Below, piece after piece: positions 42,040 to 53,111 of a stretch of 64,000 nt of DNA. The translations under genes and the position numbers were made by a program. The notes under the pieces were generated by a model. It was not told where the DNA came from. It did no database searches and saw only the letters and a program-made list of their open reading frames with translations. Source of the DNA: Stagonosporopsis chrysanthemi (taxonomy: Eukaryota > Ascomycota > Dothideomycetes > Pleosporales > Didymellaceae); assembly GCA_022560025.1 (NCBI GenBank), contig JAFISE010000014.1, positions 62,001 through 126,000 of the forward strand. Direction: 5' to 3'. How positions within the stretch are numbered: position 1 is the first letter of the stretch; the number at the start of each line of letters is the position of its first letter.

Positions 42040-44953
42040 CGTCGCGAGCGAAGTCAATCAGTCAGCTTGAGTCCTGGAGGTACCCTCCTTCTTACTGACT
42101 TGGTTAGTATGATTGCCAACTTTCGCAAGGCTAGCTGTCTGGTGGGAAGAGGATATCGGCAAGGAAAGTCGGACGGATTGGAGCGCAGAAAGCATGTTTG
42201 ACACAGCCTGCAATCATAAAGGTACTCACAGATGTTCTTTCAACGCCGTAATGGCAGTCTCTCATATGGGGCGAAATCGACAACAACGAATATAGCGCGA
42301 CCTACGCGTGGGTGTGCCACGACTTCGGATTGGTTCTTCCAGTAATGAATACAGGTGAAGCAAGTCCTCCACACGAGGATTCAAATGCCGTCCCCTTTGA
42401 TAGTGTTCCAAGCCATACAAGGTGACAATCCTCTCCCACATCCCCAAGCACTATGCACCGATCCTTGTGACCACAGTCGAGCCAACAAGCGCCATAGTCG
42501 TGAAGCCGAAGTCTTCAAACCTTTCAAATTTCCTGCAAGACGCATTGCACATATGCTGGTGCTGCTTTCAAGGATCCCTTGCAGCAAGGCGTTGTTGCCG
42601 ATCGCTCCCACGCTGGACCTCATTCTCACCCAGTCTGGGCAGATATAGAAGTTATCGGAACTGGAATAAGGAAATTAAGAAGATTCTTCGTCTCGCTCCA
42701 AAATAGGGATAATTTGCAGGAGAATGAGTACGATAGTTGAATGCGGTGAACAGTAGAGTAACCTGCACGTGTTTACTGAGAAAATTCGATATGGCGCGCT
42801 CGAAATGCCAATAAAGCTTGTGTGTACGATACTCGTACTGGCGACACTCAAAGTGCTTGATGATTGTCTCGACAATCTCCAAGTGGCCATTCCAGGCGCT
42901 CATTCAAAAAGCTTTGTAAGAAAGGGGGGAAACTCTTATTCAAGGGTGGCAGACTGCTCGGTGACGGATGCTTTAGGCTCTTCAATGTTCCATAATACGG
43001 CTTGCAGCAATCACACGCCCTTCGAAGTGTCCCCTGTAGCCTTTCAAAGTCCAACGGTCCCCGGCAATGTACACGGATGCCCTGCTCGCCAGCAACGCCC
43101 ATGCCTCAAGATCGGCGTTCGACAAGGACCTGACACAGAACCTCGACACGGTGCCGGCGACTTTGAACATGGTGTTCTGGAATTTCCATGCACAAGCGTT
43201 TGTCTTTGCCATGAAAAATTTTGGGAGGAAAATAGGCACCCCGTGCAACGCTTTGACACAGTAAGTATAGCAGTGTTTAATGCCGAGCCTACGAATCTTC
43301 CATTTTGGACTCTTGCGCGAGAAGCACCTCGATGGGCTGCAGACCATATATCTTGTCTCCGATAGAGTCACAAAGGACGCCGTTCGTGCCTCGCTGCAAC
43401 CGGGATGGTGCTACTCGTGCGACTAGTTGTAAGAGCTCTAGTGAGGCTGAGCAGCAACATCGTATGTCGTTGGCGTCGCAAGAGTGCCAAGGTGCGTGTC
43501 TTGGATCGAACGCGGCGTATTCGGTCAATGAAGGTGGGTCATCTTTCTATACGATGTGATGTCTGTAAGAGCGCGTGACTGAGCTCTGCTTGCGTAGTAA
43601 GTCATCTCTTACTGTCATCAGCTGGATGAAGCGTGCCGTCAGCATTTGAGAGTCTTTGATACACGTAACATTCTATTGACGAACAATACCATGTCAAAAG
43701 CACTGAGGAACTGTTGGCAGACGACTTGTCGAGCCCGATGGCGCATGATTGCTAGGCAAGGACGAATGCCTGCGGCTAAGGATTGTCGATGCGCCCCCTG
43801 TTGACCTTGAGCAATTGGTATGCTAGGATGCAGGGTGCTGCGAGGGTTCGACAGCGAACACGAGTGGTCATCGCAGCAGTAAGCGACGATGTCTAGATCG
43901 CAACAAAGCATGCCTGACTTGGCTCAACGACCTCGAGCAGCGACCAGTAGAAGAGCACGGCTCATCCGGTCTCCCGGTATTGACCGATTTCGGGCGTCTG
44001 ACTCAGTAGGCATGTCGTTTATGATGCTGGTGCGGTGGTCGATGACTTGGTTGGGAATGGATAAGATTGCAAGGCTTTGATATCGAGGATGCCTCTTCTC
44101 CCCGTCAGTGGGCAGGTGGACAGATAATTAGAGCAGACGAGCGAGGAATCGAAAACGATCAGGGCACCCCGGCCCCAGAGCGAGCGCAAAGCTCCTTCGA
44201 TTACCATGCCAAGCCTCACCGCATGCTCGCACCCGGGAACCAGGCAGAAGATTTCCCCCCCACAACCGACTGCAGCGAACCTCGGCACGTCCGGAAGCTG
44301 ATATACACGAAATCGCTGATCTAGGTCGGTCGGCGCATGCTCACGTCTCCCAGCATTCCGGGTTGTTTTCTTGGCCATAAGATGGGGTTGCATGATTGTT
44401 GGAGAAGAGGTGGGGAATTCCTGGAGCGTGGGGGTCGCGGCCTACAGCAGGGGCCGCTAGCGATGCTGCCGAAGAGCCGCTCGAGTCAAGCTCGATGGCG
44501 AGGCTTGGTAAGCTTTGTCGAACGTGTGAGGGTATGATGATATACAAATTGAACGCAAAGACATGTCTTGAGGACGAGGAAGCTCCCGCTGAGCAGAGCC
44601 TACTTCATAAAAAGTCCATCCTCAACCACAACGCAGAATCAGCAGTCCTGCCGACTCGCGTGATGTCGGAGACTGGAGTCCCCACGGTATGCAGCCCCGT
44701 GTCTCGCCATCCGATAGATTGTGGAGCCTAGCAGAGCCTCAAGTGCAAAAAGAAACGGATGTAACCCCACACGAAGCGGTAAGGACGTAGGACGCAATCC
44801 CTTTGTGGCAAATCAGACTCAACAGAACGCCGAGACCCATTCTCGCGCAGCCTACCAAAGGCACATCCGACCTTCAACCGCGGCAGCAAGACGGCCCAGG
44901 GACACTAGCGTCAGTAGCTTGCATGCGGCTCAACAAATATCCTCATAAGATAA
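42040..44953. other. Gene-poor region, no gene seen
   Basis: About 2.9 kb. Many short frames on both strands, none with family motifs, signal peptide plus Cys pattern, or matched splice sites. Possibly degraded sequence. Confidence 0.45.
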
Positions 44954-44977
44954 CCTAGGGTTGAATTCAAGCCTAGG
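44954..44977. promoter_or_regulatory. 24-bp near-perfect palindrome upstream of the MFS gene
   Basis: Arms CCTAGG at both ends surround G-TTGAATTCAA-G; only the two flanking G positions break the symmetry. It sits about 530 bases before the MFS start at 45509. A dimeric DNA-binding protein could use it, though a chance palindrome is possible. Confidence 0.35.
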
Positions 44978-45508
44978 TGAGCTGGCAGCGCAGTGCATAA
45001 CAGCGTGCAGCGCAGCGTGCGGCGCAGCGGGTATAACAACAATACCGCGGCGACTACAGTGAGCCGCTTCGAATGCCGAGCAGCGTAGCTACTGCACGAC
45101 TCATGCGCTCAGCAAGAACAAGCTTGTTCGACACGAGGCAGCACGCGGGCCAAGCACTCGAAAACAGGAGATCGGCGGCGCCGTTGACGCTCGAATTCCC
45201 CGCATCCAGCACCTCTCCCAAACGGGCATCGGACGTGCTGTTTCATAGGCGTGTGCCGTGCTTGGCCGGCAGGCCTTGGGAAAATTCTGCCCAGCGCGAG
45301 ATGAGTGATGTAACAACGAACCAGAGGCGTGGGGTAAGTGTGGTAACGACGTGGAGGTCCCGCAAAACAAACACTGGGGTCGGCATATGGGCACGGAGAA
45401 GTGTGCCATGGAACCAGTATAAGAGGTCCATGTCCCCCGTGTAGCAACAGACACGATTTGACGTTTCGAAGTCGGTCGCAACTCGTCTCTTTCTTTGGTT
45501 GTGTAAAA
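44978..45508. other. Upstream region of the MFS transporter gene
   Basis: About 530 bases. A short GCAGCG/GTGCAGCGC-rich patch lies at 44990-45040, and CAGTATAAGAGG near 45416 is a possible TATA element about 90 bases before the ATG. Confidence 0.4.
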
Positions 45509-47077
45509 ATGGCCGATATCAAGAAGGATCTCGAAATGCACACCCAGGGCCATGAGGTCGCGCCTGGGGCAACCCCCCGCGGTGGGCTCGCTGCCAGCCT
45601 CAGCCCGGAGAGGAGGGCTGAGGTCGAGAAGAAGATGAAGCGCAAGCTCGATGCGCGATGCTCGCTGTTCGTGTTGATCTACATCATGAACTACCTCGAC
45701 CGTAACAACATCGCTGCTGCGCGTCTTGGCGGTCTGCAGGAGGATCTTAACATCGACAACACCCAGTACGCGACATGCTTGTCGATTCTGTATGTCGGAT
45801 ACATTCTGATGCAGGTTCCATCTGTAAGCTTAGAATTCTTCTCCACCGACTTTTGCGTTTTCTAACCATCGCAGAACATGATCATCAACAAGATTCCCCG
45901 CCCATCCGTCTACATCGGCTGTGTCATGCTTCTCTGGGGTATGATCTCGACCCTCTCCGGAAACGTTACAAATTACAGCGGCATGGTTGCAATTCGATTC
46001 TTCATCGGTTTCGTTGAGGCTGCTTTCCTGCCCGGTGCGCTGCTCATCCTGTCCAAGTGGTACACCCGCCGCGAACTCACCCTGCGCAACGCTATCCTGT
46101 TCTGCGGTAACCTCATCTCCAACGCTTTCTCCTCTCTTGTCGGCGCCGCTGTGCTGTCCAACATGGAGGGTACCCTTGGCCACCGCGCGTGGAGGTGGCT
46201 GTACTGGATCGAAGGTGCCGCCACAATGGTCATCGCCATCGCCGCGATCTTCATCCTCCCTGATCTCCCACACAACACTCGCGGCTTTACTGAAGAGGAG
46301 CGCGCTGTTGCCGTTCTGCGCATGACCGAAGATGTCGGTGAGGCAGATGAGGATAGCTCCGAGGAGTCCATTTTCGCTGGTCTCTTCATGGCCGTAAAGG
46401 ACACCAAGATCTACGTCCTGATGCTGACCTTCACCGCCTATGTCGTCGGTCTGTCCTTCAATGCCTTCTTCCCTACGCTTACACGCACCCTGGGCTTCGG
46501 CTACATCACCACCCTCCTCATGTCGGCTCCCCCGTGGGCCTTCGCCTGCATTGTCTCGCTCATCAACGCCTGGCACGCCGACCGCACGCAAGAGCGCTTC
46601 TGGCACATTGTCGGCCCCATCTGTCTCGGCCTGGTCGGCTTCATCATCTCCATGTCCACGCTCAACACCGCCGGCCGTTACGTCGCTTTGTTCCTGCAAG
46701 CCTCTGCCTACGCAGGCTTCATCGCCTTCTACTCCTGGATTTCGTCGTCCTTTCCGCGTCCCCCTGCCAAGCGCGCCGTCGCCATCGCTATGATCAACGG
46801 GTTCTCCCAGCTCGGCAACATCGCGGGCTCGTACGTGTGGAACCTGCCCGACAACGGCTACCGCGGCAGTTACGGTATCGTCACGGCTATGTTCGGTGTT
46901 ACGATTGTGGGATGCTACGCGTTCAAGCTCATCCTGGAGAACTTGAACAAGAAGCTCGATGCTGGTGAGACGGCGTGGGAGACGCACGGCGATGTTGCGG
47001 AGCGCACGGCGCAGATGGAGGGCATGACTGTCGAGGAGGGACAGCGATTGGTGAAGGGGTACAGGTACCTTGTCTAG
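45509..47077 (+). CDS. MFS transporter, anion:cation symporter (Tna1/Dal5-like)
   Basis: Two exons (45509-45823, 45875-47077; 51-nt intron GTAAGC...CGCAG) give 505 aa. The ATG at 45509 follows GTAAAA and starts M-A-D-I-K-K-D-L-E. Family marks are N-Y-L-D-R-N-N-I-A-A-A-R, T-Q-Y-A-T-C-L-S-I-L-Y-V-G-Y, I-R-F-F-I-G-F-V-E-A-A-F-L-P-G-A, Y-T-R-R-E-L-T-L-R and W-R-W-L-Y-W-I-E-G, with twelve hydrophobic segments. These place it in the fungal ACS family of organic anion carriers. It is a distant relative of the carrier at 6.1-7.8 kb, sharing motif order but with only one intron. Downstream, convergent, lies L-rhamnose mutarotase; a role in sugar-acid or vitamin uptake cannot be chosen from sequence. 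Confidence 0.93.
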
Positions 47078-47270
47078 ACGGGTACTGTGTACGAGAGAGG
47101 ATGCATGACGATGATGATAGTATTGCTATATACCCACGACAACGAATGAACGTTCTATCTCAGAACCTCCGTGCCATGACAACCACTACATGCGTCGTGT
47201 GAAATCTCACCTGTGGACCTGCTAACCCTGTCTTCTCCCCCTCATTCTCTCTTTTCTGTATTCTTTCCTC

Positions 47271-47935
47271 CTACTCAACATAAAACACCTCCTCCGTCTG
47301 GCCCCACCACCCAGGCCCATCCTTACTCCCCACTGCGCCCTCAACAGGACTCTCCTGCATGCCATCTGTCATGCGCCACCACTCCTGCACCTTGGGGTTG
47401 GCCGCCATGCGCGCCATATCCTCGTCGAAGGCCTGGCCGACGTACTTGAACGACGCGAAGAGGGTGGGGCGCGGGGAGAGGGAGAGGAAGATGGAGTCTA
47501 GACTTGTGTTAGTATTGTAGTCGAGCTGGGGAATCTGGAGAGATGTGTTGGTGGGCAGGGCGGGGTGGGGCGACAGGCTCTTGGGCAACCAGGGACCTGG
47601 TTGACCAGGCAGTCTGAGCGATCAAGGTACGTTCGACAAGAAAGGGTGGGGGTATTCGTGCAACACCGTATAGTAAATCCCACTCCTCCATCATCGCACT
47701 CTCAATCTCCCAGCCCTGGTGTAGCCCGGGCCTGAAAATAGGCGAACACAGATCGTTGGTGCAGAAAGAAATGGCTAAACCTACAATCCTTGATATTGCT
47801 GTCCTTGATCTGCTCCAGCACCTCAGGCCACACCGCCGCGTGGCATTTCTTGTACTCCTCAATAGCCTCGGGGCGGAGGTAGAGCCATTGGCCGATGCGG
47901 CGGGGGCCTTGATTTGTCGACGTGGATCCTGTCAT
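47271..47935 (-). CDS. L-rhamnose mutarotase
   Basis: Exon 1 (47935-47785) encodes M-T-G-S-T-S-T-N then I-G-Q-W-L-Y-L-R-P-E-A-I-E-E-Y-K-K-C-H-A-A-V-W-P-E-V-L. Exon 2 (47497-47271) encodes S-I-F-L-S-L then L-F-A-S-F-K-Y-V-G and W-W-R-M-T-D-G-M-Q-E-S. Joined (GATT|GTAGGT...GTCTAG|AC) they give about 125 aa of the RhaM/DUF718 family, which interconverts the anomers of L-rhamnose. His of C-H-A-A-V-W-P, the Tyr of L-Y-L and the W-W pair are the usual catalytic/binding residues. The intron is 287 nt, five times the local norm, so a small extra exon is possible, but the join matches the family N-I-K-D-Y-S-I-F exactly. Cytosolic. Confidence 0.85.
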
Positions 47936-48434
47936 TGCTTTCTACGTGGTCTTGTGAGGTGTGAGGAAGAGAGGATTGGTGTATTGTAAAGGGAATCAGA
48001 GTTGGAAGTTGAGAGGTGTGGAAGGGAGAAAGTTTAGGACCTCGTGGAGGGGTGGTGGGGTAGCTTGGAGCTTGGTTGGAGCTGCGTCGGTTTATCTTGG
48101 GCCGAGGGGGCGGATGGTGCGCCGAGGATACCTGTAGGGCTTGCACAAAATACATGCAAGGTAAACTGGAAATGACTATGTAGTTTATATACAGGAAATG
48201 GTGTCTGCCTATTTTCTTTCTTCTCTTGACTCTTGTCCTCTTGCCTTTCTGTCCTTTAATGCCCGCGCCTGTCGTCTGCATGCTACTGCCAATCGTACGC
48301 TTAATCCAACGGACCTCCAATGCTGCGCAAATGCGAAGACTAGCCTCCTGATCTCTCAAATTTCTACCTGTCCTTATCATGTTCTACCTCAAAAGACCCT
48401 ACGACACTTATCGCTGCCGATGCTTAGTGGTCGT
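47936..48434. other. Intergenic region, no gene seen
   Basis: About 500 bases; promoter of the mutarotase gene and the 3' end of the next minus-strand gene. Confidence 0.45.
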
Positions 48435-49490
48435 CTAGTTGACAATATAGTCTGTGCTGGTGTCGCCGACCCACGCATACCACGCCGCGATGATAGCATT
48501 GGCGACCGCCCAGACACCCGCATAGCCGGCTGCGCCGTTAAACTCGGCGCCGTCCAGCGTCAGACAGCGCTGCACGGTGTTGAGAACGAGGAAGAAGCTG
48601 AGAATCCAGGTTTGCTGGATAAGGGTCCTGGTGCGGCGGCCAAAGTACCAGAAATTATGCTTCAGGGTGGCTTGCAGATCGGCGGTGGTGGCGTCGAAGT
48701 TGGCGACGGGTGTGGACTGGCCGGGCAGCGTCTGCGCGGCAATAGAGGAGTTGAGCAGAAATTCCTTCGCAGCGAAGCCGGCGGTGAAGATCTTGGCGGT
48801 GATGGTAAGGGGGTTTTCGAGGTACGCGGCTTCGAGCGTGGGGATGTCGAAGTGGGTGACCAGGAAGCGGTTGAGGAAGCCCGTCTTCAGGCCGCCCCAG
48901 ATGACGACCACGTAGACGCCAATGGCCAGCACAGCGCTGGAGAACTGAACCTGCACGCTGTTGAGCAGGAAACGGTTGCGCAGGGGCACGCTAGCGCGGT
49001 GGGAGGGCGCCCGCGAGCGCAGCAGGTAGGTCGGGATAGCGATCGAGAGAACCTCGATGTTCATGTGCGCCGCAACGGTGAACGCAGAGATCTGGTAGTA
49101 GGTTGAAAGCAGGTACGCGTAGGGCGCGTTGGTCAGGAGTGTCAGGGCCGAGACATCGTAGACTACGCGCGTTAGCTGTGAACCAAATCAGAGCGCATGT
49201 CTCTACTCACAGTCATAGCCAACCGCCCAGGTGGCATAGATAGTCAGGACCTTGGTGATCAGACGCGCGACCGGGCTGTACAAGCTGTACAGGTCATCAT
49301 CAGTCGGCGCCTTGCTGACATAACCAAGCTCAGGTGGCAGAAAGTTCGCGACTGTCTGCCACAAGAGCGCGTTGATGCCCAGGTTCAGGACCACGAGAAT
49401 TGGTACGCGCAGCGGCGCAGGAAGACGCGACCGTCGCGGCCCGCGCGCGGGCACGACTGTCGGCTCGTCGCGCTCGATGATGTCTGACAT
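48435..49490 (-). CDS. Conserved fungal multi-pass membrane protein, function unknown
   Basis: Two exons joined across GTGAGT...GCGTAG (about 49208-49163) give about 335 aa. The ATG at 49490 starts M-S-D-I-I-E-R-D-E-P. The join restores G-Y-D-F-Y-D-V-S-A-L. Features are R-V-P-I-L-V-V-L-N-L-G-I-N in a first helix, L-Y-S-P-V-A-R-L, P-Y-A-Y-L-L-S-T-Y-Y-Q-I-S, P-L-R-N-R-F-L-L-N-S-V-Q-V-Q and N-T-V-Q-R-C. Six to seven hydrophobic segments. The pattern of conserved polar patches between helices looks like a real family, but I cannot name it or assign an activity. Confidence 0.85.
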
Positions 49491-49998
49491 GGCGTGTGTT
49501 ACGCGGTTGAGCAGTGCGCAAAGAGAAATTAGAAGAGAGCGCGCCGCGTGGGCTTGTGGTGGGGGAGGGGAGGTGGGAGGCTGGGGTACAGTTGTCGCAA
49601 AGCGCGAAGTTTGTTTGGGTGAGACGTCATCACCGAGGTGGTCAGTGCGAGCTTTGTTTTGGACACCATCATCTTTCATGATTGACGTAAATACTCTCTT
49701 TTCACTTTAGTCTATCACGATTTACTAGAAAACTGATCTTTGATCGAACCTAAAGCTTCGCGACAACGCCTCTTAGTAACATTATCGTAGTGAAAGCCTC
49801 GTAACAGCGAGAGGCGCACTTGCGGCTTCTGTCATAGATGTTGTTGTCTGCCTGTCTGCTCCTCTTGGGTACCTTCCGACCTCACATCGCACGAACCGTA
49901 TCGAGATTCGTAGAGATTCCTCGCCAATCTAACAAAGTTCTGTCGTAAGACAAACATGAAATAATCATGTTCTGCCATTCGCTCTTCGATTAACCTGA
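49491..49998. other. Intergenic region, no gene seen
   Basis: About 500 bases, promoter of the membrane protein gene plus the 3' end of the zinc-finger gene. Nothing specific recognised. Confidence 0.45.
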
Positions 49999-51375
49999 TC
50001 ACGACTTCTGGGTCGCTGCCAAAACAATAGCTAGCAGCGATTCCTCACATTTTCTCAATCTGACAACCTCGCTTTCTAAAGACTCGACTTTCTTCTGCAA
50101 AGCTGATTCTCGGGCCTGTAACATCCCGTTCTCTACCTCGTATTTGGCCGCCTTAGTCTTCCACATCTCGAGCTCATCGTGGCTTGCGGTCTGCACTCCG
50201 ATAGAAGCGTCAACTGGAATCAGATCGATATCTCCCGAGCACCGTTCCTGGACAGGATCAGACATCGCACTACCAGATGGTTCTGAGGACGTGTTCTGTT
50301 GCGAAGCTGTGATGGTCGCAATTGCAGGAGAGACGCGTTGCAATTCAACAGGGGACGAGGGTTGCGACTCGGCTTGATGGTTCTGACTTGGCCTGCGTCG
50401 AGCTCTGCCTTGAGCATCGGCTCGAGATTTTGAATCGGCTTGATTAAAATGATGCATGCTCTTCAGGTGCTTTGTGAGGTGATCTTTGCGTTTGAAATGG
50501 AGTGCCTGCGAGTACCTGCAGCCTGTGATAGGGCAGTGGAGACGCTTGTGGGAAGGGAGCTGGTTGTGCTTTGTTTGTCCGTGACGGAAAAGTTCGCCCT
50601 TCGAGCCGAATGACTTGCCACAGCCTGCAACAGGACACTCGTGGCGGTTGTGCACTCTTTCGTCATGCTTTCTGCAGAGTCTCACGTTAGCATGTTAATA
50701 CTGACTTGCTTACAAGATAGCTTCCGAGATCTTTTCACCATATGAAGCGGCGGCACTTACTTCCAGTCCCCAAGCTGCTGAAATCGTAACCCACTGCATT
50801 CGATATGTGGACAGATCAATGAGTCCTCTGAGCTGCGAGATGCGGACGGATGTAAAGTCGATCCTGAACGGCCTGTCTGTTCGAGGATCGAGGTTGAAAG
50901 ATGATCATTGGTCGATCGTGACAGGCCCTCGTTCGAAGGGGGAACGAGGCGATCAAAAACGTCAGAAAAACCCCCTCCTGCTTCTTGCACATGGTCATAC
51001 CCAATACGGGCGAATCCACCGGCATCCACAGCCTGATGTACGGGGAACATAGCGAGCTGTGGCGAGACGCTATTCACATCTGGTAACATCCATTGTCCTG
51101 CCAAGGTGTTCGGAGCGGTGAACAAGGTGTCTAGACCAGGTTCCCAGAGCAGCTCGTTGTTTGGCCACTGCAGCAAGTCTACGCAAAAACGTCAACCCCT
51201 GAGGGTTTTCCTTGAGTGGATATCAAGACTCACCTGTACTCAAAACCTCATCATCCCCAACTGCGCTAGAGTGCTGCACTGGTGTCGGTTTGTAGTAGCC
51301 GTAGGAGTTATAGAACATCCAACACACACCCCAGAGCACTACCAATGCCGGTAAAACATTCCATGGCATGGTCAT
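49999..51375 (-). CDS. C2H2 zinc-finger protein with N-terminal hydrophobic segment and C-terminal coiled coil
   Basis: Three exons, about 410 aa from the ATG at 51375. Joins: G|GTGAGT...GCGTAG|AC near 51230-51180 and AA|GTAAGT...CTGCAG|A near 50757-50670. Fingers: C-P-H-I-E-C...H-D-E-R-V-H (spanning the second junction), C-P-V-A-G-C-G-K-S-F...H-G-Q-T-K-H, and C-P-I-T-G-C...H-L-K-S-M-H. The last ~55 residues form a heptad-like coiled coil (L-E-S-E-V-V-R-L-R). The first exon holds V-L-P-A-L-V-V-L-W-G-V-C-W-M-F-Y, long enough to cross a membrane. The frame remains open upstream to an ATG at 51612, which would add a second hydrophobic stretch, so the true start is uncertain. A DNA-binding transcription factor is likely; membrane anchoring is only a possibility. 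Confidence 0.75.
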
Positions 51376-52172
51376 GCACGTTGGTTCATCTACATCTGGG
51401 AATTTTGAAGACTTGCAGAGAACACGGAGGAACTCAAGGTCGGCCAGCAGACGACTCGCCACTTGCCTTAAGAGTCTCGCACGACATGTTCTCGACCCTC
51501 TTCTCGTATAAAGTTCCGATGTTAGTTTTCGTTCCGCCGCGAACTGCAGCTCGACCGCAGATAGGACGATGAGTGCTAGGCAATAATATGATGTTGACGA
51601 AAGCCGGCTCATCCTGAAGGCAGTTCTACAGTCTGAGCTTGTAGTACAATGTAGAAGTCGATTGATGGTAAAAGCAAGGTGCAAAGATATCGCTTTCTCC
51701 GGCACAGCTCTGCTATTTGTACACCAGCGAGAGACGGGTCGACAGAGCTCGCGCTGTGATTTGCCTCCAGCGCGCCACGTTTGCCTTGTTGTGCGCCCAT
51801 TTTGCCTTTTTCGCGGGGCAAAACGATACGCTTGGCGTCACCTCTTTGCCCTTCTCGCAAGGGCCAATAAATACGATGAGAAGGAGAATACCATGCCCGT
51901 GGGTAGAGGAGAAGGCGTACTGCTCTAGTGCAGTCCTTTGAGTTCGTGGTGGACCCACATACTACTGGGTGGTAAGAGTGGAGGAGATCTCGGTGGCCCG
52001 TACGTGATCTTGTGCAGCTGGGGCTGCGGCTAGCAGTTTAGGGGCGCCGGACTGGATACCACAGGGAACACCATCTCTCAATTACGTCAAAACACTCGTA
52101 GTATCGAGAATACACAGCTGCAGCTTCCAGCATAGAGTCGTCTCTCCTGATCTCATGTCGTAGCAAGCACAC
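51376..52172. other. Intergenic region, no certain gene
   Basis: About 800 bases. The part to 51612 may be the 5' exon of the zinc-finger gene. A stretch near 51720-51930 has open frames on both strands with no support. Confidence 0.4.
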
Positions 52173-52498
52173 TCAACCGCAGGGCATTTCCCCGCCAACC
52201 TCATAGTCTTCCCCTGGCTCAGTTACGAGTTCCTCTTCTCGATCCCGACCAGCAACGAGATCGACCTCAGCCATATTTTCGTCGCCATACTCGTTCTCTT
52301 CGACATCGCCGCTTGACGGATGGGCGCAGTCTGCAGCTGCTTCATCTGTGTCTCGTCAGCTTGCATTCACGTCCTGCGCATCCCTAACTTACTATCTGTG
52401 TTAAGCCCAAGCGAAACTTGGGATGCTCTTTGCCCACTCGTCAGGAGACGAAGCCAATAGCTCGCCACTAATTGTATTTGCATGATACGTGGCAGCAT
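52173..52498 (-). CDS. Small acidic hypothetical protein, possibly a gene remnant
   Basis: Exon 1 (52498-52393) from M-L-P-R-I-M-Q-I-Q-L and exon 2 (52345-52173) join over a 47-nt intron (GTAAGT...CACAG) to about 92 aa: a basic/hydrophobic front (V-A-S-Y-W-L-R-L-L) and a strongly acidic tail (D-V-E-E-N-E-Y-G-D-E-N, E-D-Y-E-V-G-G-E). The frame stays open upstream of the ATG into AT-rich sequence ending in a TTCTAG acceptor-like site, so it could be the 3' end of a larger, decayed gene. No family recognised. Confidence 0.4.
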
Positions 52499-53111
52499 TT
52501 CATGCCCTACTAGAACATAGTTGTTAATGATTAATAGACAACAAGTTTACATATTCTTAGTTTTTTAACCTCTTCTAGCATCGCTTATGTTACGTCTAAG
52601 TTCTAGAGTCATACGTATATGAATTAAAACTATACTGGAGCTACTACCTCCTAGCACAGCCCACTTACAATTTGGTTGATTGATATTACGAAGACCAAGC
52701 TGAAGATGTGCTACGACAATGACTACGCTATCCTTTCGCACAGATATAGATTTGGACTCAGAAATCACCTTTCAGCGGTTCACAAGTTTGAGCAAGGGCA
52801 TCAAGGACTAATCTCAGCAAGTCTCATCCATGATGCCATAAGGTATTGTAATTCTGTAAGATTACAAGATTGGAACTACGCCGCTACGCCGAAATGATAG
52901 CAATAGACCTACAGAAGGAGAGACAGAGCTTTGGGCAGTAAGAAGAACGTTCAGAGTCGGTGTATCCTTTCAGGTGCCAGCACAAGTTGACAAGAGGAAA
53001 GAAGAGCTTTAATACAATGTTTCTACGCATCTTGCGGTGTTAGGTTAGAGGCGAGGAGCTGCATAACTGAAATTGCTTCTTAGCTATTAACCGAGGCCAT
53101 CGAAAATTCAA
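52499..53111. other. AT-rich intergenic region with a HET-like fragment
   Basis: About 610 bases, clearly AT-richer than neighbours. On the plus strand, 52676-52897 encodes D-Y-A-I-L-S-H-R-Y-R-F-G and later A-I-R-Y-C-N-S-V, reminiscent of the start of a HET (heterokaryon incompatibility) domain. It has no continuation on either side, so at most it is a degraded piece. Confidence 0.3.

Noticed and set aside
45830..46987. 385-codon open frame on the minus strand
   Set aside because: It is antisense to the MFS carrier; its acidic Gly/Glu/Asp-rich content mirrors the carrier's codon bias and it has no family motif.
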